This document shows, in pieces, positions 52,147 through 59,159 of a stretch of 64,000 nucleotides of DNA. Source of the stretch: Pseudoalteromonas sp. H105 (lineage in GTDB: Bacteria; Pseudomonadota; Gammaproteobacteria; Enterobacterales; Alteromonadaceae). Below the pieces are notes generated by a model. It did not search any database, had not been told where the DNA came from, and saw nothing but the letters and a program-made list of their open reading frames with translations. Made by a program: the position numbers and the translations under genes. The stretch's first letter is position 1, and every line of letters begins with the position of its first letter. Where the stretch lies: the NCBI RefSeq assembly GCF_001469215.1, contig NZ_LOFH01000014.1, forward strand, positions 1 to 64,000, written 5' to 3'.

Positions 52147-52647
52147 ATGCAGTATATTCAAAAGCTTAGCTTTTTAAGCTTGGTTATTATTAGTATAGCA
52201 ATAAGCTTTTTCAGCTATGCTAATGCACCAAAGGAAATTTTTTGGGAAGATTTAATACCTAAAGGCCATGTGCAGATAGACACTCAAGATCAAGCCAGCC
52301 ATGAAGGCAGTGAACAAAACTGGGTTCAGCCTGATTTAGATGCGCCTGTCGTAAAAGAGTTAGATGGCCAATCGGTTAGCTTACCTGGTTTTGTTGTTCC
52401 GCTAGAAGGCGATAGCGAAGTAATCACTGAGTTTTTATTGGTACCATACTTTGGTGCATGTATCCATGTTCCGCCACCGCCACCGAATCAGATTGTGCAT
52501 GTCACAATCAAAGGTGGCGTACCAATCGAAAGCTTGTATGATGCTATTGTTGTAACAGGTATTATCAGCACTGAGACATGGAGTGCCGATATAGCTCAAG
52601 TTGGCTACAAGATAAAAGCAATTGGTGTTGCTCCTTTTGAGCTTTAA
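52147..52647 (+). CDS. DUF3299 family exported protein
   Basis: 166 residues with AGAGGAACACA before the ATG and a signal peptide (about 1-27, ending SYANA). The mature region carries DUF3299 hallmarks: FVVPLEGDSEVITEFLLVPYFGACIHVPPPPPNQ, recognisable by FLLVPYFGACIHVPPPPPNQ, and VTGIISTETWSADIAQVGY. The single conserved CIHVPPPPP segment offers Cys and His as metal ligands. DUF3299 proteins repeatedly accompany this kind of ABC transporter; function unknown. Third gene of the operon with the Zur-like site, 10 bp after the permease. Confidence 0.88.
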   Translation: MQYIQKLSFLSLVIISIAISFFSYANAPKEIFWEDLIPKGHVQIDTQDQASHEGSEQNWVQPDLDAPVVKELDGQSVSLPGFVVPLEGDSEVITEFLLVPYFGACIHVPPPPPNQIVHVTIKGGVPIESLYDAIVVTGIISTETWSADIAQVGYKIKAIGVAPFEL

Positions 52648-52675
52648 CCCTAATTTAAACATTGTAAGCAATGCT

Positions 52676-52939
52676 TATACCCAAACCACCTCAAGATGCA
52701 GAATTCAGTGTTTCACAGGGGCTTAATATCAAGGCGATGCTTTGCAAGAATGGCCATCCCTTTTAAGAAGGAACAATACTGAGAGTAAGTGCCTGTGAAA
52801 CGCCCAAAGGGTTGGTTTAAAAGCTATTTATACTGCGTTATTGATTTTAACAAGGGAACAACCATTATTTGCAATCAATGCCTTGCCTAAATCGCTTTTA
52901 ATTCCAACGACGCTCGGATCTTGAGGTGGCTTGGGTATA
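52676..52939. mobile_element. 264-bp palindrome-ended element, MITE-like
   Basis: TATACCCAAACCACCTCAAG begins the left end (22-bp arm 52676-52697), which pairs with the right arm (52918-52939) at 21 of 22 positions. An inner perfect 10-bp inverted repeat is at 52710-52719 and 52792-52801 (GTTTCACAGG/CCTGTGAAAC). There is no open reading frame of note. It fills the 305-bp space between the convergent DUF3299 and mutM genes. A TA target duplication is possible but not provable. I associate elements like this with Alteromonadales genomes. A shortened relative is at 24361-24395. Confidence 0.75.
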
Positions 52940-52952
52940 TAAGGTTTAACAA

Positions 52953-53762
52953 TTAACGCTGGCATTGACTGCAAAAAACAGTGCTACGCTGCCCTAGGCG
53001 GATTTCAGTTAAGTTCTTTTTGCACACAAAACAAGGCTCACCTTTTCTTCCATACACTAATAGTTGCTGAGCAAAGTAGCCTGGTTTACCATCGCTTTGT
53101 GCAAAGTCTTTCAACGTTGTGCCGCCTTGTACAATAGCAGCCGCTAAGGTTTCTTTTATGATAGGCACTAACTTTTCATAACGCGCTAAAGAGACTTTAC
53201 CTGCCTCTCTCTTAGGGTGGATGCCCGCTTTAAAAAGCGATTCATTTGCGTAAATATTTCCCACCCCTACAACCACAGCATTATCCATTATAAATTGTTT
53301 AATGGCCGTCTTTTTATTGCGTGATTGCTCATAAACACGTTTAGCTGTGAAAGCATCTGTCAGTGGCTCAGGCCCAAGTTTGCTCAGCAACGTATGACAT
53401 TCATTTGGCGCTTGCCACAAGCAGCAACCAAAACGGCGAGGGTCATTTAACCTTAGTGCTTTGCCATTACCAAAAATAAACTCAATGTGGTCATGCTTTT
53501 TAAGCGGTTCGGCTTTATCTACCACCCGTAAATTACCTGACATACCTAAGTGTAAAATTACGCTACCAAGTTCACAGGTCAGCAGTAAATACTTCGCCCT
53601 ACGCTCAACAGCAACAACGGGAAGGGCCTCAATCTGGTAGACTTCGTCAGGTACCGGCCAACGCATATTTGGATTGTGAATATTCACCTTAACTACTGTT
53701 TGTTGCAAAATATGTGGGGTTATTCCCATTCGACTCACTTCAACTTCTGGTAACTCAGGCAT
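52953..53762 (-). CDS. mutM: Formamidopyrimidine-DNA glycosylase MutM (Fpg)
   Basis: 269 residues from the ATG at 53762. Met removal leaves Pro as catalytic N terminus in MPELPEVE, which fixes the start; an upstream in-frame codon would abolish activity. Other motifs: ERRAKYLLL, LHLGMSGNLRV, HDHIEF, LNDPRRFG, GVGNIYANESLF, the H2TH region, and a C-terminal zinc finger CFVCKK...CSQCQ. It removes 8-oxoguanine and similar lesions. The gene begins one base after the stop of the upstream membrane-anchored protein, so it is likely coupled to it. Confidence 0.97.
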   Translation of the reverse strand: MPELPEVEVSRMGITPHILQQTVVKVNIHNPNMRWPVPDEVYQIEALPVVAVERRAKYLLLTCELGSVILHLGMSGNLRVVDKAEPLKKHDHIEFIFGNGKALRLNDPRRFGCCLWQAPNECHTLLSKLGPEPLTDAFTAKRVYEQSRNKKTAIKQFIMDNAVVVGVGNIYANESLFKAGIHPKREAGKVSLARYEKLVPIIKETLAAAIVQGGTTLKDFAQSDGKPGYFAQQLLVYGRKGEPCFVCKKNLTEIRLGQRSTVFCSQCQR

Positions 53763-53763
53763 T

Positions 53764-54279
53764 CTAGATAGACTCTCTCGGTAAAAACTCAAAATTTACA
53801 AATAAATGTTGGGCTTTATCTGCATCAATTAAAAATACCCGTTGCGTACTTTTATCTAATAAATAATACCCTTGTGGTGCGCTGTACAATTGATAAAGCC
53901 AGGGTAATTGCTCACCCGCCAACCAGAGCGTTGCAACAGTAATTGGTTGGGCTAGCTTTGCTGGTGATACATCGCTCACACTTAGTTCTACGCGTTGCCA
54001 ATCATTTATAAGTTTAACAATGTTTTCTTGGTTTGCAGACCACTCATTACTTGCTGGGCTTTCAATAAGGGGCTGACTGCGCCACGCAGTGCCTATTCGC
54101 TCAATTTTGTGCTCAGGAAAACTAAGCGCAAGAATAAAGCTTTGAGCTGGCAGGACCGTTTGTATGCTTGGCTGCTCAGGCACACTATTAAGCTTTTTGT
54201 GAAGGCCATTAAAAAAGAAAATCATCAATAACATAGAGAAGATTAATACATTGTTCCATGCTTTGCGACTGAGCTGCAT
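53764..54279 (-). CDS. Membrane-anchored protein of unknown function upstream of mutM
   Basis: 171 residues with one hydrophobic N-terminal segment (about 10-26, VLIFSMLLMIFFFNG) that should anchor it in the inner membrane, with the rest in the periplasm. No motif is recognised. The pattern (hydrophilic beta-rich body with LAGEQLPWLYQLYSAPQGYYLLDKSTQRVFLID) suggests a conserved small periplasmic domain. It ends one base before the mutM ATG, giving a two-gene operon. A link to DNA repair is not implied by sequence. Confidence 0.7.
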   Translation of the reverse strand: MQLSRKAWNNVLIFSMLLMIFFFNGLHKKLNSVPEQPSIQTVLPAQSFILALSFPEHKIERIGTAWRSQPLIESPASNEWSANQENIVKLINDWQRVELSVSDVSPAKLAQPITVATLWLAGEQLPWLYQLYSAPQGYYLLDKSTQRVFLIDADKAQHLFVNFEFLPRESI

Positions 54280-54477
54280 TTGAGACTCTTTACTGAAGAT
54301 TCAATTCACTAAAGTGTAACTAAAAACAGCTAAAATGGCACCTGTAAATATATCAGTCCCCACCTTCAAAATACTACATGCTTTGGTTATTAATTATTAC
54401 AAAAATTCAGCAACGTGAAATGTGCCAAAGCACGATTACTTTGCTAGAATATCTGCAAATTTTAAGGAGCTCCGTCA

Positions 54478-55404
54478 ATGTCAATGTATGTAGTGGGTCA
54501 CAAAATCCCAGATTCAGATTCAATTTGTGGTGCAATTGCACTTGCTTATTTAAAAAACCAAATCGATGAGCCGGCTATACCAACTCGTCTGGGTGATATT
54601 TCACCAGAAACACAATTTATTCTTGACCGCTTTGGCTTTGAAGCACCTGAGCTTAAATTAAGCTATGCCGGTGAAGATGTTTACATAGTTGACCATACGG
54701 AAAAAACGCAAGCACCCGATGACATCGATGAAGCACGCGTTGTCGGCGTAGTTGATCATCACAAACTAGGTGATTTAACATCATCAACGCCGCTTGAATG
54801 TTGGATTCGTCCAGTTGGCTGTTCAAACACTATCATCAAAATGATGTATGACTTTTACAATGTTGACATTCCAAAAGACATTGCTGGCATCATGATGTGT
54901 GCAATTTTAAGCGATACTGTTATCTTTAAATCACCAACGTGCACTACCGCAGATATCAAGTGTGTTGAAGCGCTGGCTGAAATTGCTGGCGTAGAAGATT
55001 TTAAAGAATTAGGTATGGACATGTTCCGCGTTAAATCTGCGGTTGAAGACACCCCTGCACGTGATTTAGTAATGCGTGACTTTAAAGACTTCAACATGAA
55101 CGGTAAATTAGTTGGTATTGGCCAATTAGAAGTTATCGACCTTGCTGTATTTGATGATATCAAAGCCGATCTAGAAGCTGATATCGCAGCACTAAAAGAA
55201 GAAGGTAATCGTCATTCAGTATTTTTACTACTGACCGACATCATGAAAGAAGGCTCACAAATGCTAATCGCATCTGATGATGCAACGCTTGTTGAAACTG
55301 CTTATGGTGAAACGCCTAAAGACGGTAAAGTGTGGCTTGACGGCGTATTAAGCCGCAAAAAGCAAGTCGTGCCACCACTACAGGATGCATTCACTAAGCT
55401 TTAA
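54478..55404 (+). CDS. ppaC: Manganese-dependent inorganic pyrophosphatase (family II)
   Basis: A 308-residue DHH-family enzyme hydrolysing pyrophosphate, distinct from the usual Ppa. Metal-binding and active-site motifs: YVVGHKIPDSDSICGAIAL, VYIVDHTE, VGVVDHHKLGD, ILSDTVIFKSPTCTTAD, and the C-terminal DHHA2 domain with RKKQVVPPLQDAF. AAGGAGCTCCGTCA precedes the ATG. Monocistronic; its 3' flank carries a nine-copy heptamer repeat followed by a terminator. Confidence 0.96.
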   Translation: MSMYVVGHKIPDSDSICGAIALAYLKNQIDEPAIPTRLGDISPETQFILDRFGFEAPELKLSYAGEDVYIVDHTEKTQAPDDIDEARVVGVVDHHKLGDLTSSTPLECWIRPVGCSNTIIKMMYDFYNVDIPKDIAGIMMCAILSDTVIFKSPTCTTADIKCVEALAEIAGVEDFKELGMDMFRVKSAVEDTPARDLVMRDFKDFNMNGKLVGIGQLEVIDLAVFDDIKADLEADIAALKEEGNRHSVFLLLTDIMKEGSQMLIASDDATLVETAYGETPKDGKVWLDGVLSRKKQVVPPLQDAFTKL

Positions 55405-55406
55405 TA

Positions 55407-55475
55407 TGCTAAGTGCTAAGTGCTAAGTGCTAAGTGCTAAGTGCTAAGTGCTAAGTGCTAAGTGCTAAGTGCTAA
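55407..55475 (+). repeat. TGCTAAG heptanucleotide tandem repeat, nine copies plus a partial
   Basis: TGCTAAG is repeated nine times from 55407 to 55469, then TGCTAA to 55475. It begins 3 bp after the ppaC stop and ends before its terminator, so it should be transcribed as the 3' UTR. All copies are identical, indicating recent slippage expansion. Confidence 0.97.
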
Positions 55476-55482
55476 AAACATT

Positions 55483-55515
55483 AACCTTGTGAGCTTTGCT
55501 TGCAAGGTTTTTTTA
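55483..55515 (+). terminator. Terminator after ppaC
   Basis: AACCTTG (55483-55489) with CAAGGTT (55503-55509), extended inward by G-T pairs, and a seven-T tail. A near copy ends the slmA transcript at 59028-59056. Confidence 0.85.
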
Positions 55516-55551
55516 TGTCTGAAACCTAAAGGTTACGGCAAATCAAAAACA

Positions 55552-55577
55552 AAAAACCCAGCATAAGCTGGGTTTTT
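55552..55577. terminator. Terminator of the rpmB-rpmG operon
   Basis: AAAAACCCAGC (55552-55562), an ATAA loop, GCTGGGTTTTT (55567-55577). On the minus strand the stem is followed by TTTTTTGTTTTTG, a strong rho-independent signal 22 bp past the rpmG stop. Confidence 0.92.
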
Positions 55578-55598
55578 GATATTCTGAAGAAAACTAAA

Positions 55599-55754
55599 TT
55601 ACTTGATTTTAGCTTCTTTGAAAATCACGTGTTTACGAGCCTTAGGATCGAATTTTTTGATTTCCATCTTTTCAGGCATGTTACGCTTGTTTTTGTCGGT
55701 AGTGTAGAAAAAACCAGTACCAGCAGTTGAAACTAAACGGATTTTATCGCGCAT
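55599..55754 (-). CDS. rpmG: 50S ribosomal protein L33
   Basis: 51 residues: MRDKIRLVSTAGTGFFYTTD at the start, then KNKRNMPEKMEIKKFDPKAR and a lysine-rich end. It has no cysteines, so it is the zinc-independent (C-minus) form. It is too short to be caught by length cut-offs but fits L33 exactly. It follows rpmB by 11 bp on the minus strand, the normal rpmBG order, and ends at the terminator at 55552-55577. Confidence 0.97.
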   Translation of the reverse strand: MRDKIRLVSTAGTGFFYTTDKNKRNMPEKMEIKKFDPKARKHVIFKEAKIK

Positions 55755-55765
55755 GATTCAGTTCC

Positions 55766-56002
55766 TTAAACTTTTTCGCCGCGAGCACGGATTTCTGTAA
55801 GAACCGCGTCGATGCCTTTTTTATCGATAATACGCATACCTTTAGTAGTAGTGCGTAATGTTACAAAACGTTTTTCACTTTCAACCCAAAAACGGTGTGT
55901 TTGTAGGTTAGGTAGGAAACGACGTCTAGTCGCGTTTCTCGCGTGTGAACGGTGATTACCAACCGCAGGACGCTTACCTGTAACTTGACATACTTTAGAC
56001 AT
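55766..56002 (-). CDS. rpmB: 50S ribosomal protein L28
   Basis: A 78-residue basic protein beginning MSKVCQVTGKRPAVGNHRSH and ending EIRARGEKV, matching L28 throughout. It lacks the CxxC zinc motifs seen in some L28 forms. It is the first gene of rpmBG. The 273-bp gap upstream (56003-56275) separates it from radC and probably holds the rpmB promoter; nothing else was recognised in it. GGAGATATATAGAC precedes the ATG on the minus strand. Confidence 0.97.
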   Translation of the reverse strand: MSKVCQVTGKRPAVGNHRSHARNATRRRFLPNLQTHRFWVESEKRFVTLRTTTKGMRIIDKKGIDAVLTEIRARGEKV

Positions 56003-56275
56003 GTCTATATATCTCCAATAACTTCGCTCGAGCTTAATTTAACCTAAGGCCATGTATTTCTGCCCTAGAGAATAAATCGAAGGGCGCTCTTTATACAGCT
56101 TTTACAGGCAAAGATCAAACACTGATCTATCCAATCAGCTCATATGTAAATTTGATAGCGGCTAATTATAAAGATCGAAAGCCCTTAGGGAAAGTAAAAA
56201 CTGCATTTAAATTAAACTAATTTAGCAAAAAAGCGTAAACAGCTTATTTTTAACACACTTATCAAGCAAACAACG

Positions 56276-56980
56276 CTAAATAAGGCCTCGCTCTGCAAAA
56301 GAAATACAGTTATCTGCGCCAACAATGATGTGATCTAAGATATTTATATCGACTAATTGCAATGCTTGCTGCAATTTATTGGTAATTAGTTTATCTGCTT
56401 GGCTTGGCTCTGCAATGCCAGATGGATGGTTATGCGCTAAAATAAGTGCTCCCGCATTATTTTTAAGTGCAGCCTTCACGACTTCACGTGGGTAGACAGA
56501 TGCAGCATTAATCGTTCCATAAAAAAGTGTTTCCTCTTTTATCAACCTATTTTGGCTATCAAGGTATAACACCATAAATACTTCCTGCTGCAAACCTCTT
56601 AGTTCCAGTGTGAGGTAATCGTATACCGCTTGTGGGGAATTAAACACAGCTTTGCGCTGGCATTGCTCCATCATATAACGGCGACTCAACTCAAGTACGG
56701 CTTGTAATTGCACAAACTTCGCTTTGCCTAAGCCTTTTTGTGCACAAAAATCCTCAATCGATGCGTTAAACAAGTTATGTAACGTTTCATTTTGCATCAT
56801 TAAATGTTGCGCAAGTTCAACCACATTCATCCCTGGTAACCCTGTGCGTAAAAAAATAGCGAGTAGTTCAGCATCACTCAATGATTTAGCGCCTTTGGCT
56901 AATAGCTTTTCACGTGGTCGTTGCTCAAATGGTAAAGAAGTTAACTGCATCATTTCGTCCCTAAAATGGAGTAAGTTCAT
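56276..56980 (-). CDS. radC: RadC/MPN domain protein
   Basis: A 234-residue JAMM-fold protein: an N-terminal helix-hairpin-helix region (QRPREKLLAKGAKSLSDAEL, LFNASIEDFCAQKGLGKAKF) and the JAMM metal motif HNHPSGIAEPSQAD near residues 183-196. Despite the name, RadC has no proven role in DNA repair and its biochemical function is uncertain. It is in the usual place, between rpmBG and coaBC, divergent from coaBC. Confidence 0.94.
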   Translation of the reverse strand: MNLLHFRDEMMQLTSLPFEQRPREKLLAKGAKSLSDAELLAIFLRTGLPGMNVVELAQHLMMQNETLHNLFNASIEDFCAQKGLGKAKFVQLQAVLELSRRYMMEQCQRKAVFNSPQAVYDYLTLELRGLQQEVFMVLYLDSQNRLIKEETLFYGTINAASVYPREVVKAALKNNAGALILAHNHPSGIAEPSQADKLITNKLQQALQLVDINILDHIIVGADNCISFAERGLI

Positions 56981-57118
56981 ATAACTGTAATCTATAAATT
57001 AAATTTCGCCTGTGAAATGACAAATAAAATTCAAATTAAAACCTTCGTCCACACGGCAAAGATTTGATATCGTAAGCGCATACACAGATGAGCTTCACGC
57101 TATGGCAGAGTAATAATA

Positions 57119-58306
57119 ATGTTAGAGAATAAAAAAATTGTATTAGGGATAACCGGTGGCATTGCCGCCTATAAATGTGCAGAGTTAGTAAGGCGCTTAA
57201 AAGAGCAACACTGTGACGTAAAAGTGGTTATGACCGAGTCTGCTAAGCATTTTATAACGCCGTTAACCCTGCAAGCAGTCAGTGGTGAAATAGTCTCAGA
57301 TTCATTACTCGATCCCTCAGCAGAAGCCGCAATGGGTCATATTGAATTTGCTAAATGGGCTGATTTAATTTTAGTGGCACCAGCCACCAGCAATATCATC
57401 GCCAAAATGGCAGCAGGTATTGCCGATGACCTACTCACCACCTTATTACTTGCAACACCAGCCAAAGTCGCTATAGCACCAGCAATGAATCAACAAATGT
57501 ATGCTCACCCTGCCACCCAAGCCAATTTAGCAACCCTTGCACTGCGTGGCGTTAATATTTGGGGTCCAGGCAAGGGGGAGCAAGCCTGTGGCGATGTCGG
57601 TGCAGGTCGCATGCTTGAACCCAGCGAATTGGTAACATTGTGCACTGAGCCTGAGCAACCACAATTACTTACAGGTAAAACGATTACCATAACCGCAGGC
57701 CCGACCCGTGAAGCACTCGATCCTGTGCGTTTTATTTCTAATCACAGCTCTGGAAAAATGGGCTATGCACTTGCCCAAGCCGCAGCTGAACTAGGCGCGA
57801 CTGTAAACCTAATTTCAGGCCCTGTTAATATTGCCCCACCAAAAGGCGTATCCGTTATTAACATAGAAAGTGCAGAACAATTATTACACCACTCATTAGC
57901 GCATGCCGTTAACTCAGATGCTTTTGTCGGATGTGCCGCTGTGGCAGATTATCGCGCAGCCAATGTCGCAGAGCAAAAAATGAAAAAACAAGGCGACGAA
58001 CTCACCCTCACATTAGTAAAGAACCCAGATGTGATTGCAGCTGTCGCAAACCTTAACGATAAAAGGCCCTACACCGTCGGGTTTGCCGCTGAAACGCAAA
58101 ATGTCGCCAGCTACGCTAAGGGCAAACTCAGTAATAAAAATCTTGATATGATTTGCGCCAATGATGTCTCAAAATCTGGCCTAGGATTTAACTCTGATCA
58201 TAATGCGTTAACACTTTACTGGCATGATCAGCAAAAAGAATTAGCCATAGACACAAAATATGCGTTAGCGCTAAATGTAATGACTGAGCTTGCTCAACGA
58301 TTGTAA
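57119..58306 (+). CDS. coaBC: Bifunctional phosphopantothenoylcysteine decarboxylase/synthetase CoaBC
   Basis: A 395-residue flavoprotein making 4'-phosphopantetheine for coenzyme A. The N-terminal decarboxylase has GITGGIAAYKCAELVRRL, the catalytic histidine region GHIEFAKWADLILVAPATSN and PAMNQQM. The C-terminal synthetase domain shows ITAGPTREALDPVRFISNHSSGKMGYALA, CAAVADYRA and KNPDVI. Length is normal. The start follows AGAGTAATAAT. In E. coli dut follows; here slmA follows directly with only a 112-bp gap. Confidence 0.97.
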   Translation: MLENKKIVLGITGGIAAYKCAELVRRLKEQHCDVKVVMTESAKHFITPLTLQAVSGEIVSDSLLDPSAEAAMGHIEFAKWADLILVAPATSNIIAKMAAGIADDLLTTLLLATPAKVAIAPAMNQQMYAHPATQANLATLALRGVNIWGPGKGEQACGDVGAGRMLEPSELVTLCTEPEQPQLLTGKTITITAGPTREALDPVRFISNHSSGKMGYALAQAAAELGATVNLISGPVNIAPPKGVSVINIESAEQLLHHSLAHAVNSDAFVGCAAVADYRAANVAEQKMKKQGDELTLTLVKNPDVIAAVANLNDKRPYTVGFAAETQNVASYAKGKLSNKNLDMICANDVSKSGLGFNSDHNALTLYWHDQQKELAIDTKYALALNVMTELAQRL

Positions 58307-58345
58307 AAAGGCTGGAAACAAACTGAATAAAACATTAACATAGCC

Positions 58346-58372
58346 CCACTCATTCGCTCAAAAAATGAGTGG
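58346..58372. other. Hairpin between coaBC and slmA
   Basis: CCACTCATT (58346-58354) and AATGAGTGG (58364-58372) form a perfect 9-bp stem with a 9-nt loop and no T-run. It may stabilise the coaBC mRNA or mark the site of the missing dut gene. Confidence 0.4.
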
Positions 58373-58418
58373 CCAACTCTGGCAAAGCCCAATAAATAAT
58401 TAAAAGAAAGGAATGTTC

Positions 58419-59006
58419 ATGCCTGCGACAAAAAGAAGTAATCGCAAAGAGCAAATACTACAAGCACTCGCACAAATGTTGGAAACAAGCTTAGGGCAAC
58501 GCATTACAACAGCCAAATTAGCGGCTGAAGTGGGTGTATCTGAAGCTGCGTTATATCGTCATTTCCCGAGTAAAGCACGGATGTTTGAAGGCTTAATTGA
58601 GTTTATTGAAGACACACTACTTTCGCGTATAAACCTTATTCTTGAAAATGAAAAAGAAACCCAAAGCCGCATCTACAATATTCTATTATTGCTGCTAGCA
58701 TTTGCTGAGAAAAACCCTGGTATTACACGAATTTTAACGGGTGATGCACTCCAAGGTGAACAAGAAAGGCTACGCGAGCGAGTGCAAAGCTTATTTGAAA
58801 AGCTAGAGACACAAATCAAACAAGTATTAAGAGAGCGAAAACTACGTGAAGGAAAAACCTTCCAAAGTGATGAATTAACTATCGCTAATTTCTTACTTGC
58901 GTATATTGAAGGTAAAATGAATCAGTTTGTCCGCAGTGACTTTAAAGCAAAGCCAAGCGCACAATTTGAAAAGCAATGGCTAGAATTGCAGAAAATTTGG
59001 TTATAG
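58419..59006 (+). CDS. slmA: Nucleoid occlusion factor SlmA
   Basis: A 195-residue TetR-family DNA-binding protein that blocks FtsZ assembly over the nucleoid. The start MPATKRSNRKEQ at 58419 has AAAGGA seven bases upstream; the ATG at 58413 is adjacent to it and so is less suitable. The helix-turn-helix TTAKLAAEVGVSEAALYRHFPSKARMFEGLIEF and the SRINLILENEKETQSR block match SlmA. It follows coaBC as in E. coli except that dut is absent between them. A terminator follows. Confidence 0.95.
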   Translation: MPATKRSNRKEQILQALAQMLETSLGQRITTAKLAAEVGVSEAALYRHFPSKARMFEGLIEFIEDTLLSRINLILENEKETQSRIYNILLLLLAFAEKNPGITRILTGDALQGEQERLRERVQSLFEKLETQIKQVLRERKLREGKTFQSDELTIANFLLAYIEGKMNQFVRSDFKAKPSAQFEKQWLELQKIWL

Positions 59007-59027
59007 CGACCACTCAATTGTACTTTG

Positions 59028-59056
59028 ACCTTGTGAGTCTCTCTTGCAAGGTTTTT
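59028..59056 (+). terminator. Terminator after slmA
   Basis: ACCTTG (59028-59033) with CAAGGT (59047-59052), extended inward by G-T pairs, and a T-run. The sequence is close to the ppaC terminator at 55483-55515. Confidence 0.82.
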
Positions 59057-59159
59057 ACTTTCCACTCTTAACTCTCATTTTCGTGCACTTATCGCTTCTA
59101 CTCGAATTGTTAAATAAACCCGTTATGATAAGGGTAATGAAACAAAACGAGAATTAATA

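Noticed and set aside
55407..55475. TGCTAAG array as a CRISPR or transposon end.
   Set aside because: Units are contiguous with no spacers, no cas genes are near and no terminal inverted repeats exist. It is a simple slippage repeat.
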